64,000 nucleotides of DNA, taken from the NCBI RefSeq assembly GCF_004114955.1, contig NZ_CP030053.1, forward strand, positions 3,720,001-3,784,000. The letters are read 5' to 3'. Origin of the DNA: Bradyrhizobium guangzhouense (GTDB lineage Bacteria > Pseudomonadota > Alphaproteobacteria > Rhizobiales > Xanthobacteraceae). Below are positions 26,036 to 38,400 of this stretch, one piece after another; within the stretch, counting starts at the first letter, position 1, and every line of letters starts with the position of its first letter. The notes beneath the pieces are model-generated. The model did not search any database, was not told the origin of the DNA, and saw only the letters and a program-made list of their open reading frames with translations. The translations under genes and the position numbers were made by a program.

Positions 26036-28093
26036 TTGAGTCATCCGGGTACCGGAGACGATGACGAGGCTTCCGAAAAACTGAAAACCTCGTTGTGGTC
26101 CAAACTACAGCAGCGATTGCGCGCCCTCAAACTTGGCAAGGCTGGCGCGCATCGGGCGAAGGCGGCAGCCGATTTGCACGCGAGCGAAGTGAGATTCAGA
26201 GGCGTCCTCGCCGCGAGCCCGGACGCGGTGCTGATGGTCAACAACGCCGGTGTGATCGAGTTCGCGAGCGACCGCGTCTTTGACATTTTCGGGTATGCCC
26301 CTGAAGAACTCGTGGACAAGCCCGTCAGCATACTGATTCCGGAGCGATTCCGCGGCGGACATTTGCCGCATTTGAACGCCTATTTTACGCACCCGAAGAC
26401 CCGGATGATGGGCGGCGGTCTGTTGTTATCGGGACGCCGCAAGGACGCGACGGAATTCCCAGCCGAGATCAGTCTTAGTCCAATTGCAATGGCGGGTCGA
26501 TCCGCCGCGATCGCCGCGGTGAGGGACGTTTCGGAGCGCAGGGCCCTCGAAGCTCTCCAGCAAAAGGCGGCAGAAGCCTTGCGGGAGAGCGAAGAACGCC
26601 TGAGATATTTCATCAAGTACGCCCCCGCTGCGATTGCGATACTCGATAAAGAGCTGCGCTATCTCGTCTACAGCGACCGGTGGCTTGCGGACTATGGCCT
26701 TGGCGGCCAGGATCTGCGCGGGCTGTCTCATTATGAGGTGTTTCCGGAAATCCCCGAGCGCTGGCGTCAAATTCATCGCCGTGCACTCGAGGGCGAGACG
26801 CTTCATGCCGACGAGGATTCCTTCACGCGACACGACGGACGTGTGCAATGGCTACGTTGGGAGGTGCGACCCTGGTTTGATACTCTTGGTCGCATCGGCG
26901 GTGTTGCCTTCTTGACCGAGGACATCACGGATCGCAAGCGGATGGAGTCTCAGCTGCTGCAGGCGCAGAAGATGCAAGCAATCGGCCAGCTGACCGGCGG
27001 CGTCGCCCACGACTTCAATAATCTATTGACTGTCATTCTCGGCAATGCAGAGGTCTTGCTCGACGAGCTGAATAGTCACGATGCGCATCGCAAGCTCGTC
27101 GAGCCAATCGTTGCGGCCGCCGAACGCGGCGCAAGTCTGACGCAGCTAATGCTTGCCTTCGCCCGCCGCCAGGCGCTGGAGCCGAGCACTTTTGATCTGA
27201 ATGAGGTCGTGACGCGCATGAACTCGCTGCTACGGCGCACCATTGGCGAGAACGTCGAAGTCGATCTTCGTTTGACGAAGTCGTTATGGACGGTAACCGC
27301 CGATATTCGTCAAATGGAGACTGCAATCCTCAACGTCATTCTGAATGCGCGCGATGCTATGCCGCAGGGAGGCAAGCTGACGATCGAGACCAGTAATGTC
27401 GAACTGTCGGACGACTATGCCGCGCACAGGGTGGAGGTCGATCCTGGCCAATATGTCATGCTGGCTTTGTCCGATACGGGGAGCGGAATAGCACCAGGAG
27501 TCATCGACCGCATTTTCGAACCGTTTTTCACGACCAAGCCGGTCGGCAAGGGGACGGGACTTGGGCTCAGCATGGTGCACGGCTTCGTCAAGCAGACGGG
27601 CGGACACATCCAGATTTACAGCGAGGTCGGACACGGCACCTGCGTGAAGATCTTTTTGCCGCGCGCCAAGGCCGATGCGACGACGGCTGTTCAACCAGCC
27701 CGTGCTCCTGCGACGCTTGCGACGGGCGCTGAATCGATCCTCGTGGTGGAGGACGATCCTCATGTGCGGATGTTCGCGGTCCAGCAATTGCGCCGCTTGG
27801 GTTATACGGTGACCGAGGCCAGCGACGGGCCGTCCGCGCTGCAGCAGGTGACGCGTTCCGGTGCCCCCGATCTCTTGTTCACAGACGTTGTCATGCCTGG
27901 CGGCATGACTGGAAGGCAACTCGCCGAGCGGGTGGGGCAGATGGCCCCCGGCACCAAGATACTGTACACGTCGGGCTACACCGAGAACGCGATTGTCCAT
28001 CATGGCAGGCTCGATCCAGGGGTCCATCTGCTGCAAAAGCCCTACAGGGGCGACAAGCTCGCGCGCAAGGTGCGCGAAGTGCTGGACCTCTGA
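26036..28093 (+). CDS. Hybrid histidine kinase: PAS-PAS-HisKA-HATPase-receiver
   Basis: 685 residues, TTG start preceded by AGGTGAG. There is no transmembrane segment, so it is cytosolic. The first PAS domain is about 45-165 and the second about 190-300, joined by a short coiled coil. HisKA has His325 in [11 protein letters not shown] and the HATPase has NARDAM, DTGSGI and GTGLGLSM motifs. The C-terminal receiver (about 565-685) has phospho-acceptor Asp617 in FTDVVMPGG. This is the FixL-like/soluble hybrid type that passes phosphate to its own receiver. No heme-binding signature can be established by eye. It sits between metG and tatD, genes that are usually neighbours in related genomes. Confidence 0.9.
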   Translation: MSHPGTGDDDEASEKLKTSLWSKLQQRLRALKLGKAGAHRAKAAADLHASEVRFRGVLAASPDAVLMVNNAGVIEFASDRVFDIFGYAPEELVDKPVSILIPERFRGGHLPHLNAYFTHPKTRMMGGGLLLSGRRKDATEFPAEISLSPIAMAGRSAAIAAVRDVSERRALEALQQKAAEALRESEERLRYFIKYAPAAIAILDKELRYLVYSDRWLADYGLGGQDLRGLSHYEVFPEIPERWRQIHRRALEGETLHADEDSFTRHDGRVQWLRWEVRPWFDTLGRIGGVAFLTEDITDRKRMESQLLQAQKMQAIGQLTGGVAHDFNNLLTVILGNAEVLLDELNSHDAHRKLVEPIVAAAERGASLTQLMLAFARRQALEPSTFDLNEVVTRMNSLLRRTIGENVEVDLRLTKSLWTVTADIRQMETAILNVILNARDAMPQGGKLTIETSNVELSDDYAAHRVEVDPGQYVMLALSDTGSGIAPGVIDRIFEPFFTTKPVGKGTGLGLSMVHGFVKQTGGHIQIYSEVGHGTCVKIFLPRAKADATTAVQPARAPATLATGAESILVVEDDPHVRMFAVQQLRRLGYTVTEASDGPSALQQVTRSGAPDLLFTDVVMPGGMTGRQLAERVGQMAPGTKILYTSGYTENAIVHHGRLDPGVHLLQKPYRGDKLARKVREVLDL

Positions 28094-28249
28094 TCGCACA
28101 GCGACACTTGGTCGTCGCGGCTGAATCGTGCTCCGGAACCAGCCATATGAGCGGTTATCGGTCCCGTTGACGTCCTCTCACGCTTCCCCTACCTGTGAAA
28201 GGCTGGTACCGGCCGGCCTCAGGATGGATTTGGAAAGCGATACTCGGAG

Positions 28250-29026
28250 ATGCTGGTCGACAGTCACTGCCATCTGGATTTCCCGGACTTTACGGAGGAT
28301 CTCGACGGGATAGTGTCGCGTGCCCGCGCGGCCGGGATCGGCCGCATGGTCACGATCTCGACGCGGGTGCGAAAGCTCGGTCAGCTTCTCGCCATCGCCG
28401 AGCGTTATGATGACGTCTATTGTTCGGTTGGCACCCATCCGCACAACGCGGATGAGGAAGACGGCATCTCGCCTGACCAGTTGATCGCGCTGACGCTGCA
28501 CCCCAAGGTGGTTGCGCTGGGCGAAGCTGGGCTCGACTATTTCTACGACGACGGCTCGCCGGAGGCGCAGGCGAGGGGCTTTCGTGCCCATATCGCAGCC
28601 GCGCGGGCCACCGGCCTGCCGCTGGTGATCCACACCCGCGAGGCGGACGAAGACTGCGTGCGCATCCTGGAGGAGGAAGCGGCAAAGGGATCGTTTCGCG
28701 CCGTGCTGCATTGTTACACCGGCGGGCGCGAGCTGGCGCTGAGGGCGGTGTCGCTCGGGCTTTATATCGGCTTTACGGGTATCCTGACGTTTAAGAAGTC
28801 GGACGCTCTGCGCGCGCTCGCCGCCGAGCTGCCGTCCGACCGCATTCTGGTTGAAACAGACTCGCCCTACCTTGCTCCGGGCAAGTTCCGGGGCAAGCGC
28901 AATGAGCCGGCCTATGTGATCGAGGTCGCCAAGGTGCTCGCTGAAACGCGCGGCGTGTCTCTCGAGGAGATTTCGCGCCAGACCAGCGAAAACTTCTTCC
29001 GCCTGTTCTCCAAGGTGAAAGCTTGA
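28250..29026 (+). CDS. TatD family metal-dependent hydrolase
   Basis: 258 residues of TIM-barrel TatD type. The N-terminal metal ligands are in DSHCHLDF (about 3-10); the conserved GEAGLDY block (about 86-92), VIHTREAD (about 124-131) and the final ETDSPYLAP motif (about 202-210) are all present. TatD proteins are 3'-5' exonucleases or deoxyribonucleases and are conserved downstream of metG in many bacteria. The start codon follows GGAG. It lies 13 nt ahead of the MBL-fold gene, with which it forms an operon. Confidence 0.95.
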   Translation: MLVDSHCHLDFPDFTEDLDGIVSRARAAGIGRMVTISTRVRKLGQLLAIAERYDDVYCSVGTHPHNADEEDGISPDQLIALTLHPKVVALGEAGLDYFYDDGSPEAQARGFRAHIAAARATGLPLVIHTREADEDCVRILEEEAAKGSFRAVLHCYTGGRELALRAVSLGLYIGFTGILTFKKSDALRALAAELPSDRILVETDSPYLAPGKFRGKRNEPAYVIEVAKVLAETRGVSLEEISRQTSENFFRLFSKVKA

Positions 29027-29039
29027 GGTTGCAATCCGC

Positions 29040-29837
29040 ATGACGCTGACACTGACGATCCTGGGCTGCGGCTCCTCCGCCGGTGTGCCGCGTCCCGCTC
29101 TCGGTTGGGGCGCATGTGATCCCACCAATTCAAAGAACCGCCGCCGCCGCTGCTCGCTGCTGGTCGAAAAGACATCCCACCGCGGCACCACGCGCATCGT
29201 GATCGATACTTCGCCGGACCTGCGAGAGCAGTTGATCTCGACCGATGTCGACCACATCGACGCGGTGTTCCTGACGCATGAACATGCCGATCAGACCCAC
29301 GGCATGGACGATCTGCGTCCGGTCGTGATGCACATGCGCAAGCGCATTCCCGTTTATTTCAACCAGTCGACCGCGAAAGACATCATGGCGCGGTTCTCCT
29401 ATTGCTTCATCGCGCCGGAGGGCAGCGACTACCCGCCGATCCTCGTCAGGCATTCGATCGAGGCCGGCGGCAGCCAGGTCATCAGCGGCAAGGGCGGCGA
29501 CGTGACCATGAGTGCCTTCCTGGTCCAGCACGGCAATATTCCTGCGCTTGGCTATCGCATCGGCAATGCAGCCTACACGCCTGATCTCAACGATATTCCG
29601 CGCGAGAGTTTTGGCGCGTTGGAGAACCTCGACCTCTGGATCGTCGACGGCCTGCGCTACACCCAGCATGTCAGCCATTTCAGCATCAGCGATGCCTTGT
29701 CGTGGATCGAGCGCTTCAAGCCGAAGCGCGCCGTCATCACCAACATGACGGCGGACGTCGATTATGAGGCGATCCGGCAGAAACTACCCGCAGGCGTGGT
29801 GCCGGCCTATGACGGTTTGAGGCTGGAGACGCATTAA
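29040..29837 (+). CDS. MBL-fold metallo-hydrolase (PhnP-like)
   Basis: 265 residues. The metal-binding motif is HEHADQTHGMDDL (about 80-92). Further ligands are likely in DLWIVDGLRY and in HVSHFSISDAL (about 208-218), as in PhnP-type phosphodiesterases and YcbX/ElaC relatives. GCGSSAGVPR at the N terminus (about 9-18) is the signature of the PhnP subgroup. PhnP cleaves cyclic phosphoribosyl phosphates; here no phn genes are nearby, so the substrate is unknown. It is the last gene after tatD. Confidence 0.9.
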   Translation: MTLTLTILGCGSSAGVPRPALGWGACDPTNSKNRRRRCSLLVEKTSHRGTTRIVIDTSPDLREQLISTDVDHIDAVFLTHEHADQTHGMDDLRPVVMHMRKRIPVYFNQSTAKDIMARFSYCFIAPEGSDYPPILVRHSIEAGGSQVISGKGGDVTMSAFLVQHGNIPALGYRIGNAAYTPDLNDIPRESFGALENLDLWIVDGLRYTQHVSHFSISDALSWIERFKPKRAVITNMTADVDYEAIRQKLPAGVVPAYDGLRLETH

Positions 29838-29861
29838 TTAGTTTAGCAGTAGCGCCCCTCG

Positions 29862-31523
<1,662 letters not shown>

Positions 31524-31547
31524 CGACACCCTCCTTGGCGCCGCGCG

Positions 31548-33437
31548 TTACAGGAATCCGATCGAGATCCAGGGAAAGACTGCGACGACGATCAATCCGG
31601 CCAGAAGCGCCAGCAGATAACCCCAGATCGGCCTGATGCCCTCGGCCGGCTCGACGCGTCCGATGGCGCAGGCGGCATAATAACCGACGCCGAAGGGCGG
31701 CGCGAATAGCCCGATACCCATCGCCAGAATGATGATCATGGCGTAGTGCACCTCGTGCACGCCGACGGCGTGGGCGATCGGAAACAGCAACGGCCCGAAC
31801 AGCACGATCGCGGGAATCCCCTCCAGAACGCTGCCGAGGATGGTGAAGGCCAGGATCGACACGGCGATGAAGGTCGCAGCTCCCCCAGGCAAGCCGGTCA
31901 TGGCGGAGGCCAGCGAGCGCGAAAAGCCCGATTGCGTCAGGCCCCAGGCCATGCCGGTGGCCGTACCGATGATCAGCAGGATCGCACCCGACAGCGCCGC
32001 CGTCTCGACCAGCATCGGAAACAGCCGCTGCCAGTCGAAGCGGCGATAGACGACCAGGCCGACGAGGGCGCCATAGACGATGCCGATGGTGGAGACTTCG
32101 GTGGCGGTCGCAATGCCTTCGACCACGGCGTAGCGGATCACGAAGGGCAGCGCGAGCGCGGGCAGGGCGATGACGAAGGTCTTGCCGATCTCGGACGCGG
32201 TGGCGCGGCGGACATGGCTCATGTCCTCATGGCGATAGCGCCACCACACCAGCGTGCAGAGCGTGAGTGCGAGCACGACGCCGGGCAGCAGGCCGCCAGT
32301 GAAGAGGGCGGCGATCGACACGCCGGTGACCGAGCCGATCGTGATCAGCACCAGGCTCGGCGGAATGGTTTCGGTCTGGGCACCCGTGGCCGCGAGCAGT
32401 GCGACGAGATCGCCGGGCTTGGCGCCGCGCTGCTTCATCTCGGGGAACAGAACGGGCGCGACCGCAGCCATGTCGGCGGCCTTGGCGCCTGATATGCCGG
32501 AGACAAGGTACATGGCGCCCACCAGCACATAGTGCAGGCCGCCGCGGACATGGCCGAGCAGGCTCGCCAGGAACGCCACCATGGCCCGGGCCATGCCGGT
32601 CATCTCGATCAGAAGCCCCAGAAACACGAAGAGCGGCACCGACAGCAGGATGAGATGGCTCATGCCTTCGTCCATCCGTCCGACCAGGACCATGACCGGC
32701 GTGTGCGTGGTCAGTGCCAGATAGCCGAAGATCGCAAGGCCGAAGCCGAACGCAATGGGAACGCCAGCGAAGACGCAAAAGCCAGCGACTCCGACGAAGA
32801 AGATGAGGAGGTTGAGATTTCCGAGCGGCCGCAGGTAAGGCTGCGCCAGCCAGAACAGCCCGACCACGGCAGCGACCGACAACGCGGCCGTCAGCACCTT
32901 CAGGTAGTCGGCCGCACGCACGAGACGCAGCAGCGCGAATGCCGCCATCAGGCAAAGCCCGACCGGCAGCGCGACGGCGCGCCACATGTTCGAGATCTGG
33001 AGCGCCGGCGTGGTGATGAAGCTCTCTTCGTACGCGTAGTCGTAGGCCGGCCAGACGATCATCGCGAGGAATGCCAGCGCGGCACAGACCGCCACCAGAT
33101 CGAGCCAGGCCCGCATCGCAGGCCCGGCGCTGCCGACGATCGCGGTCATACGCATGTGCTCGGAGCGGCGGAACGCCACCGCCGCGCCCAGCATCGCCAG
33201 CCACAGGAACAGGATCGAGGCAAGCTCGTCCGACCAGATCAGCGGCCGGTGCAGGCCGTAGCGTGCGACCACGCCGGCGAACAGGATCACGATCTCGGCG
33301 GCGACCAGGATCGCGGCGGGGATATCGACGGCGAGGCCGAGAAGGCGCTCCAGCGAGGCCAGCCGTGAGCGTCGGCGAGGGGACTGGACAGCCGCCTCGC
33401 CCGCCATTTCGGTCACCTGAACCCCGACCCGAGCCAT
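31548..33437 (-). CDS. TRAP transporter fused DctQ-DctM permease
   Basis: 629 residues. The N-terminal third is a DctQ-type four-helix small subunit (about 30-180, with WSDELASILFLWLAMLG) and the rest a DctM large subunit (about 205-629) with some twelve helices. The DctM motifs SGISGAKAADMAAVAPVL and PPSLVLITIGSVTGVS are visible. TRAP transporters use the sodium or proton gradient to import organic acids captured by a periplasmic protein. The natural fusion of Q and M is common. It lies 15 nt downstream of the substrate-binding gene and before the acyl-CoA ligase. Confidence 0.93.
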   Translation of the reverse strand: MARVGVQVTEMAGEAAVQSPRRRSRLASLERLLGLAVDIPAAILVAAEIVILFAGVVARYGLHRPLIWSDELASILFLWLAMLGAAVAFRRSEHMRMTAIVGSAGPAMRAWLDLVAVCAALAFLAMIVWPAYDYAYEESFITTPALQISNMWRAVALPVGLCLMAAFALLRLVRAADYLKVLTAALSVAAVVGLFWLAQPYLRPLGNLNLLIFFVGVAGFCVFAGVPIAFGFGLAIFGYLALTTHTPVMVLVGRMDEGMSHLILLSVPLFVFLGLLIEMTGMARAMVAFLASLLGHVRGGLHYVLVGAMYLVSGISGAKAADMAAVAPVLFPEMKQRGAKPGDLVALLAATGAQTETIPPSLVLITIGSVTGVSIAALFTGGLLPGVVLALTLCTLVWWRYRHEDMSHVRRATASEIGKTFVIALPALALPFVIRYAVVEGIATATEVSTIGIVYGALVGLVVYRRFDWQRLFPMLVETAALSGAILLIIGTATGMAWGLTQSGFSRSLASAMTGLPGGAATFIAVSILAFTILGSVLEGIPAIVLFGPLLFPIAHAVGVHEVHYAMIIILAMGIGLFAPPFGVGYYAACAIGRVEPAEGIRPIWGYLLALLAGLIVVAVFPWISIGFL

Positions 33438-33452
33438 GACGGCCCCAACGCG

Positions 33453-34484
33453 TTACGACAGCTTGCCGACGGCCTTTTCCAGCAGCTCCCAGGCCTGCTC
33501 GCCGTATTTGCCCTTCCATTCGGCATAGAAGCCGGCGGAGCGCAGCTTGTCGCGGAATGGCGCGATCGCCGGCTGGTTGAAGGTCAGGCCCTTGCCCGCG
33601 AGCTCCTGCTGGAGATTTGAGTTCAGCTTGGCGGTATCCTCGCGCTCCTTGACGGCGGCGGCGTTGATGTTCTTGGCGACGATGGCCTTGATGTCGTCGG
33701 GCAGCGCAGCCCAGGCTCTGCGGTTGGCCAGGAACCAGAAGCCGTCCCACATGTGGTTGGTCAGCGAGCAGTATTTCTGGACTTCGTACAGCTTCGCCGT
33801 CGAGATGATCGCCAGCGGGTTCTCCTGGCCCTCGACGATCTTGGTCTGGAGCGCGGAATAGACCTCGGCGAAATTGATCGAGGCGGGCGCGGCGTCGAAC
33901 GCCTTGAACATCGAGGTCCACAGCGGCGACACCGGCACGCGGATCTTGAAACCCTTGAAATCATCAGGGCCGTTGATCGGCTTGGTCGACGACGTGGTCT
34001 GGCGGAAGCCGTTGTCCCAGATCTTGTCCATCACCTCGAGGCCGGCCTTCTTGATCTCGCCGCGGACATAGGCGCCGAGGTCGCCGTCCATGGCCTTCCA
34101 GACCGTGTCGTAGTCCGGGAACGCGAAGCCGATGCCGTTGATGGACGTAGCCGGCACCAGGGTCGACAGGATCAGGCCGGACAGCGTGAAGAACTCGACG
34201 CCGCCCGAGCGGATCTGGCTGAGCATGTCGGTGTCGGAACCGAGCTGGTTGTTCGGGAAGATCTGGAGGTCGAACTTGCCATTGGTCTCGCTCTTGATCG
34301 CCGCGGCCATCTCCTTGGCGCGGGCGTTCATCGGGTGCGAGTCAGGCAGGTTGTTGGCGTATTTGTAGGTGAACTGCGCGGCCTGGGCCCGGGCCACATA
34401 GGGCGCGCTGACGCCGCCGAAAACGGCGGTCGCGGCAGAGGCCTTGAGAAGCGTGCGGCGGGAAAAACGCGTTGAAAGGACCAT
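33453..34484 (-). CDS. TRAP transporter substrate-binding protein (DctP family)
   Basis: 343 residues. A twin-arginine-type signal (SRRTLLKASAA, then a hydrophobic stretch to about residue 33, ...VARAQA) precedes the DctP fold. Family blocks visible include FPNNQLGSD, the WDNGFRQTTSS region, GFKIRVP (carrying the arginine that binds the substrate carboxylate) and VYSALQTKIVEGQENP. It captures a carboxylate in the periplasm and hands it to the DctQM permease encoded next. The first gene of the three-gene operon, its promoter must lie in the gene-poor region to the right. Confidence 0.93.
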   Translation of the reverse strand: MVLSTRFSRRTLLKASAATAVFGGVSAPYVARAQAAQFTYKYANNLPDSHPMNARAKEMAAAIKSETNGKFDLQIFPNNQLGSDTDMLSQIRSGGVEFFTLSGLILSTLVPATSINGIGFAFPDYDTVWKAMDGDLGAYVRGEIKKAGLEVMDKIWDNGFRQTTSSTKPINGPDDFKGFKIRVPVSPLWTSMFKAFDAAPASINFAEVYSALQTKIVEGQENPLAIISTAKLYEVQKYCSLTNHMWDGFWFLANRRAWAALPDDIKAIVAKNINAAAVKEREDTAKLNSNLQQELAGKGLTFNQPAIAPFRDKLRSAGFYAEWKGKYGEQAWELLEKAVGKLS

Positions 34485-35077
34485 GGGTCTGCTTCCTCAA
34501 AAGTTTGTTCTTGTTGTGAGACGCAAACCTATACGGACGTCAGGTCGGCAGTCATCTGCGATCTCGCGGAGTTCGCTTATTGCAGCCGGACAAGGTCGCG
34601 GCAATATCGGCTTTCGGTGTGGCCGGCCGCGATGGAAAACGCGAAAACAACCCCATGCACAGTAGACGTCTGGTCGGGAAGCGATCGGCGATCGCCGGGC
34701 CCGAAATTGATGCCGGAGCCAAGGTGGCGTGGCAGCAATCCGGCCTAAATAACTGATCTAATTCGACATAAATATATTCCATAATATACCTTATGCGAAT
34801 TACGGATATGGCTGGATGGACCTGGGCCAAGGTCCTGGAGCCCTCGCCAAACGGCACTCCTCCGCTGGGCGGACAAACGTGCCTTGTGTTTGTGGAGTGC
34901 CGTCGAAGTGATTCCAAAAGCGGAAGGCTGTGAGGCAGCAGTTCTCCGGCTCGCGGATATCCGCGCTTGAGCTGGTCTTCGATATGAACCGCGGTGGCCA
35001 ACCGGACCGGGGATAGCCGCTGGAATGAATTCCGGGTTTGGCATCCCGGTATGGTGCCGCAGCAGGTATCGCGGGGC
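34485..35077. other. Gene-free region with AT-rich patch
   Basis: About 590 bp with no credible gene in any frame. It contains the second copy of the 24-bp element (34642-34665). A 60-bp patch at 34741-34800 has only 18 G/C bases, whereas the surroundings are clearly GC-rich. It should hold the TRAP operon promoter. The patch may be a remnant of acquired DNA or a promoter/replication-type signal. Confidence 0.55.
34642..34665 (-). repeat. 24-bp conserved element, copy 2 (complement of core TACTGTGCATGGGGTTG)
   Basis: Identical in 24 bases to 15666-15689 on the opposite strand, again with a GACC-G motif just upstream. Read on the minus strand it opens a 34-codon frame starting Met-Gly-Leu-Phe-Ser. 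Confidence 0.6.
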
Positions 35078-35401
35078 TCATCGATCGGGACGATCGACGA
35101 CGCCAAATTCCGTGACTGGCATGATCCAATAGACGATCCTGGATCCGACAAAGGCCGCCTTCAGCCGTTCGAGCAGTTGCGCCGCCTGTTGTCCCTGTAG
35201 AATGATCAACACCATGAGCTCGTCAGCACGTCCCCTCACCTGTTCCTCCGGCGTCTGCAACCGGACGTCGGGACCGTGGCCGGCGGCGTCCGAGGCCGTG
35301 AAGCCGGAAACGAGATCGCGCTGCTCGCTCAGAAAGTCGAACAATTCGTCGCGGAGCGCTCGGCCCGCGATCAGCGTGAGGCAGGCGAATTCGGCGCTCA
35401 T
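35078..35401 (-). CDS. DUF3240 family protein of RND efflux operon
   Basis: 107 residues, no signal peptide. The fold looks like a small PII-like alpha/beta domain: CLTLIAGRALRDELFDFLSE at the N terminus and a hydrophobic VYWIMPVTEFG strand at the C terminus. DUF3240 proteins are encoded next to heavy-metal RND pumps of the Czc/Cus type. The ATG overlaps the CzcA-like stop codon by 4 nt, so it is translationally coupled. A sensory or regulatory role in the cytoplasm is plausible but unproven. Confidence 0.75.
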   Translation of the reverse strand: MSAEFACLTLIAGRALRDELFDFLSEQRDLVSGFTASDAAGHGPDVRLQTPEEQVRGRADELMVLIILQGQQAAQLLERLKAAFVGSRIVYWIMPVTEFGVVDRPDR

Positions 35402-38400
35402 TTGGGCTCCTTCATGATGCCGCCAAATCGGCGATAAAGGATCGGCAAAAGGATCAGCGTCAAGGCTGTCGAGGAGAGCAAGCCGCCGATCACCACGATG
35501 GCGAGCGGACGCTGGATCTCCGATCCCGGGCCGGTTGCAAACAAGAGCGGGATCAGGCCCAGGGCCGTGATGCTCGCCGTCATCAGGACCGGTCTGAGCC
35601 TGCGCATGGCGCCATCCACGACGATGCGACCCTCCGGTACGCCGTGGGCACGCAGCTGGTTGAAATAGGAGACCAGAACGACGCCGTTCAGCACGGCGAT
35701 TCCCAACAGCGCAATGAATCCGACGGACGCCGGAACTGAAAGGTATTCGCCGGTAAGCACCAGAGCAAACACGCCGCCAATCACGGCGAACGGGATATTG
35801 ACGAGCACCAGCAGCGCTTGCCGGATCGAACCGAACGTCGTGAAGAGCAACACGAAGATCAGCCCGATCGCGACCGGCACCACGATTGAGAGGCGCGCCG
35901 CCGCCCGTTGCTGATTTTCGAACTGACCGCCCCAAGTCAGCCTGTAACCCCCGGGCAACGGCAATTCCGCGGCGACTTTCTGCCGGGCCGCCTCGACGAA
36001 GCCGACCATGTCGCGGCCACGCACATTGGCTCGCACGACGCTCATCCTGTTCCCATTCTCGCGATTGACCACAACGGGACCGTCCACCCGCTGGATGCGG
36101 GCGACTTGCGAGAGCGCTACGTGCTGGCCCGAGGCGAGCGTCAGCGGCAGGCTCGCGAGCAGTGTCGGAGCCTCGCGCGTCGTTTCGCTGCCGCGAACCA
36201 GGATGGGAGTACGGCGGCCCTCTTCCAGCACCGTGCCGATCGTGCGTCCCTCGATCTGGGTGCGCAACGAAGTGGAGATGGCATCCACCGTCAGGCCGAG
36301 GCGTCCCGCCTCCATCCGATTCACGGCGACCGTGTAATATTGGGCACCCTCGTTGAGTGTGGTGTAGACATCCTCAGCGCCGTCGATGCCGGCCAAAATG
36401 GCGGATAGCTTGCTCGCAATCTCATTGAGCTTGGCGATATCAGGTCCAAAGATCTTCACCGCGACATCGCCGCGGACGCCGCTGATCATTTCCTGCACGC
36501 GCATGTCGATCGGCTGTGTAAAGCTGAGAGATAGCCCCGGGAAGTTGCCGAGCACCTGCCGCAACTCTTCGATCAGGGCAGATTTGTCGATTGCCTTTCG
36601 CTCTTCTGCGGGCTTCAAAACCAGGAACGTGTCGGTCTGGTTGGGTCCCATCGGGTCAAGCCCGAGCTCGTCGGATCCGGTTCGGGCCACGATACTCTTG
36701 ACGTCAGGGACCTTCGCGAGAATGGCCGATTGAAGCCTGGCGTTGATCGCGATCATTTCGTCCAGGTTGATCGACGGTAGCGCCTCGACGCTGACGATGA
36801 TATCGCCTTCGTCCATCGTCGGCATAAACGTCTTGCCGAGCTGGGTGTAGGCATAGCCGGCAGCAACGAGGGCCGCCACCGCCGCGATGATGACCTTGCG
36901 CTCATTATTCAGAGCCCAAGCAAGTGCAGGCGCATAAAGTCGCGACGCGATTCGGATCAGCCACGGCTCGTGGTGCGAGGTGCTCTTGAGGAGAAACGAA
37001 GTTGCCACGGGGATGACCGTGAGCGCCAAGAGCAGCGAGCCAGCAAGCGCGAAGATGATTGCGAGCGCCACAGGGATGAATAACTTCCCTTCAAGCCCCT
37101 CCAGCGTCAGCAGCGGCACGAATACGATCATGATAATCAGCACGCCCGAGGCAACCGGCTGAAGCACCTCGGACACCGAGCGATAGATGATATGGACAAG
37201 CGGCGCGGCCTTGCCCTGCGACTCCTTGCTGAGGTTTCCCACGACGTTCTCGACCACCACCACCAGCGCGTCGATCAGCATGCCGATGGCGATGGCAAGG
37301 CCGCCCAAGCTCATCAGGTTTGCCGACATGCCCACGATGCGCATGACGATGAGGGCAATCATGATCGCGAGCGGCAGGCTCAGGGCGATCACCAGAGAGG
37401 CTCGCCAGTTACCGAGAAATAGCAGGAGGAGGACGACGACAAGGACGGTTGCCTCGCCAAGGGCGCGGATAACCGTGCCGACGGCGCGGTCGACCAGTCG
37501 GCCACGGTCGTAAAAGACCTGGATACTGACACTTTGAGGCAGTGATTGCTTGATCTCGTCGAGGCGTGCCTGCACGTCGGCCACGAGTTGACGCGCATTG
37601 GCCCCTCGCAGACCAAGCACGAGGCCCTCGACCGTTTCGCCATGGCCATCCGCGGTGACAGCGCCGTACCGTGTCAGTGCCCCTAACTGGACGCGGGCAA
37701 TGTCCTTGACCCGGATCGGAACCCCATCCTTGGTATCGACCACGATCTGCCTGATGTCGTCGATGGTCCGAATGCTGCCTTCGATACGCACGAGAGCGCT
37801 GTCTTCGCCCTGATTGACACGGCCGGCGCCGTCATTGCGGCTGTTCGTCTCGATCGCGCGCCGAAACATCTCGTAGGAAATGCCGCGGGCTGCAAGCGCA
37901 TCGCTGAGCGGGACGATCTCAAAAGCCCGCACATAGCCCCCGAGCGCATTGACATCGGCCACTCCCGGCACCGTCCGTAGCGCCGGACGGATCACCCAAT
38001 CGAGCAGACTCCGTCGCTCGGCCAGCGAAAGTTCCGCACTTTCGATGGTGAACATGAACATTTCGCCGAGCGGGCTGGTGATCGGGGCGAGCCCACCCGC
38101 CACCCCCTCCGGCAAGTCACGGGTGATGTTGGCCAAGCGTTCGGACACTTGGTTGCGGGCCCAGTAGATGTCCGTGCCGTCCTCGAAATCGACTGTGACA
38201 TCGGCCAGGGCGTATTTGGTGGTCGAGCGCAGGATCTTTTTGTTCGGCAGTCCAAGAAGTTCGAGCTCGATCGGCACCGTGACCCGCTGTTCCACCTCCT
38301 CCGGGGTGAGACCCGGCGCCTTCATGATGACCTTGACCTGGACCGGCGAGACATCCGGAAAGGCGTCGATCGGCAGGCTGGGCAACATGACCAGTCCGGC

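Noticed and set aside
34552..35151. Open frame of 199 codons on the minus strand
   Set aside because: No start context, no motif and mixed composition; the stretch is better seen as gene-free DNA.
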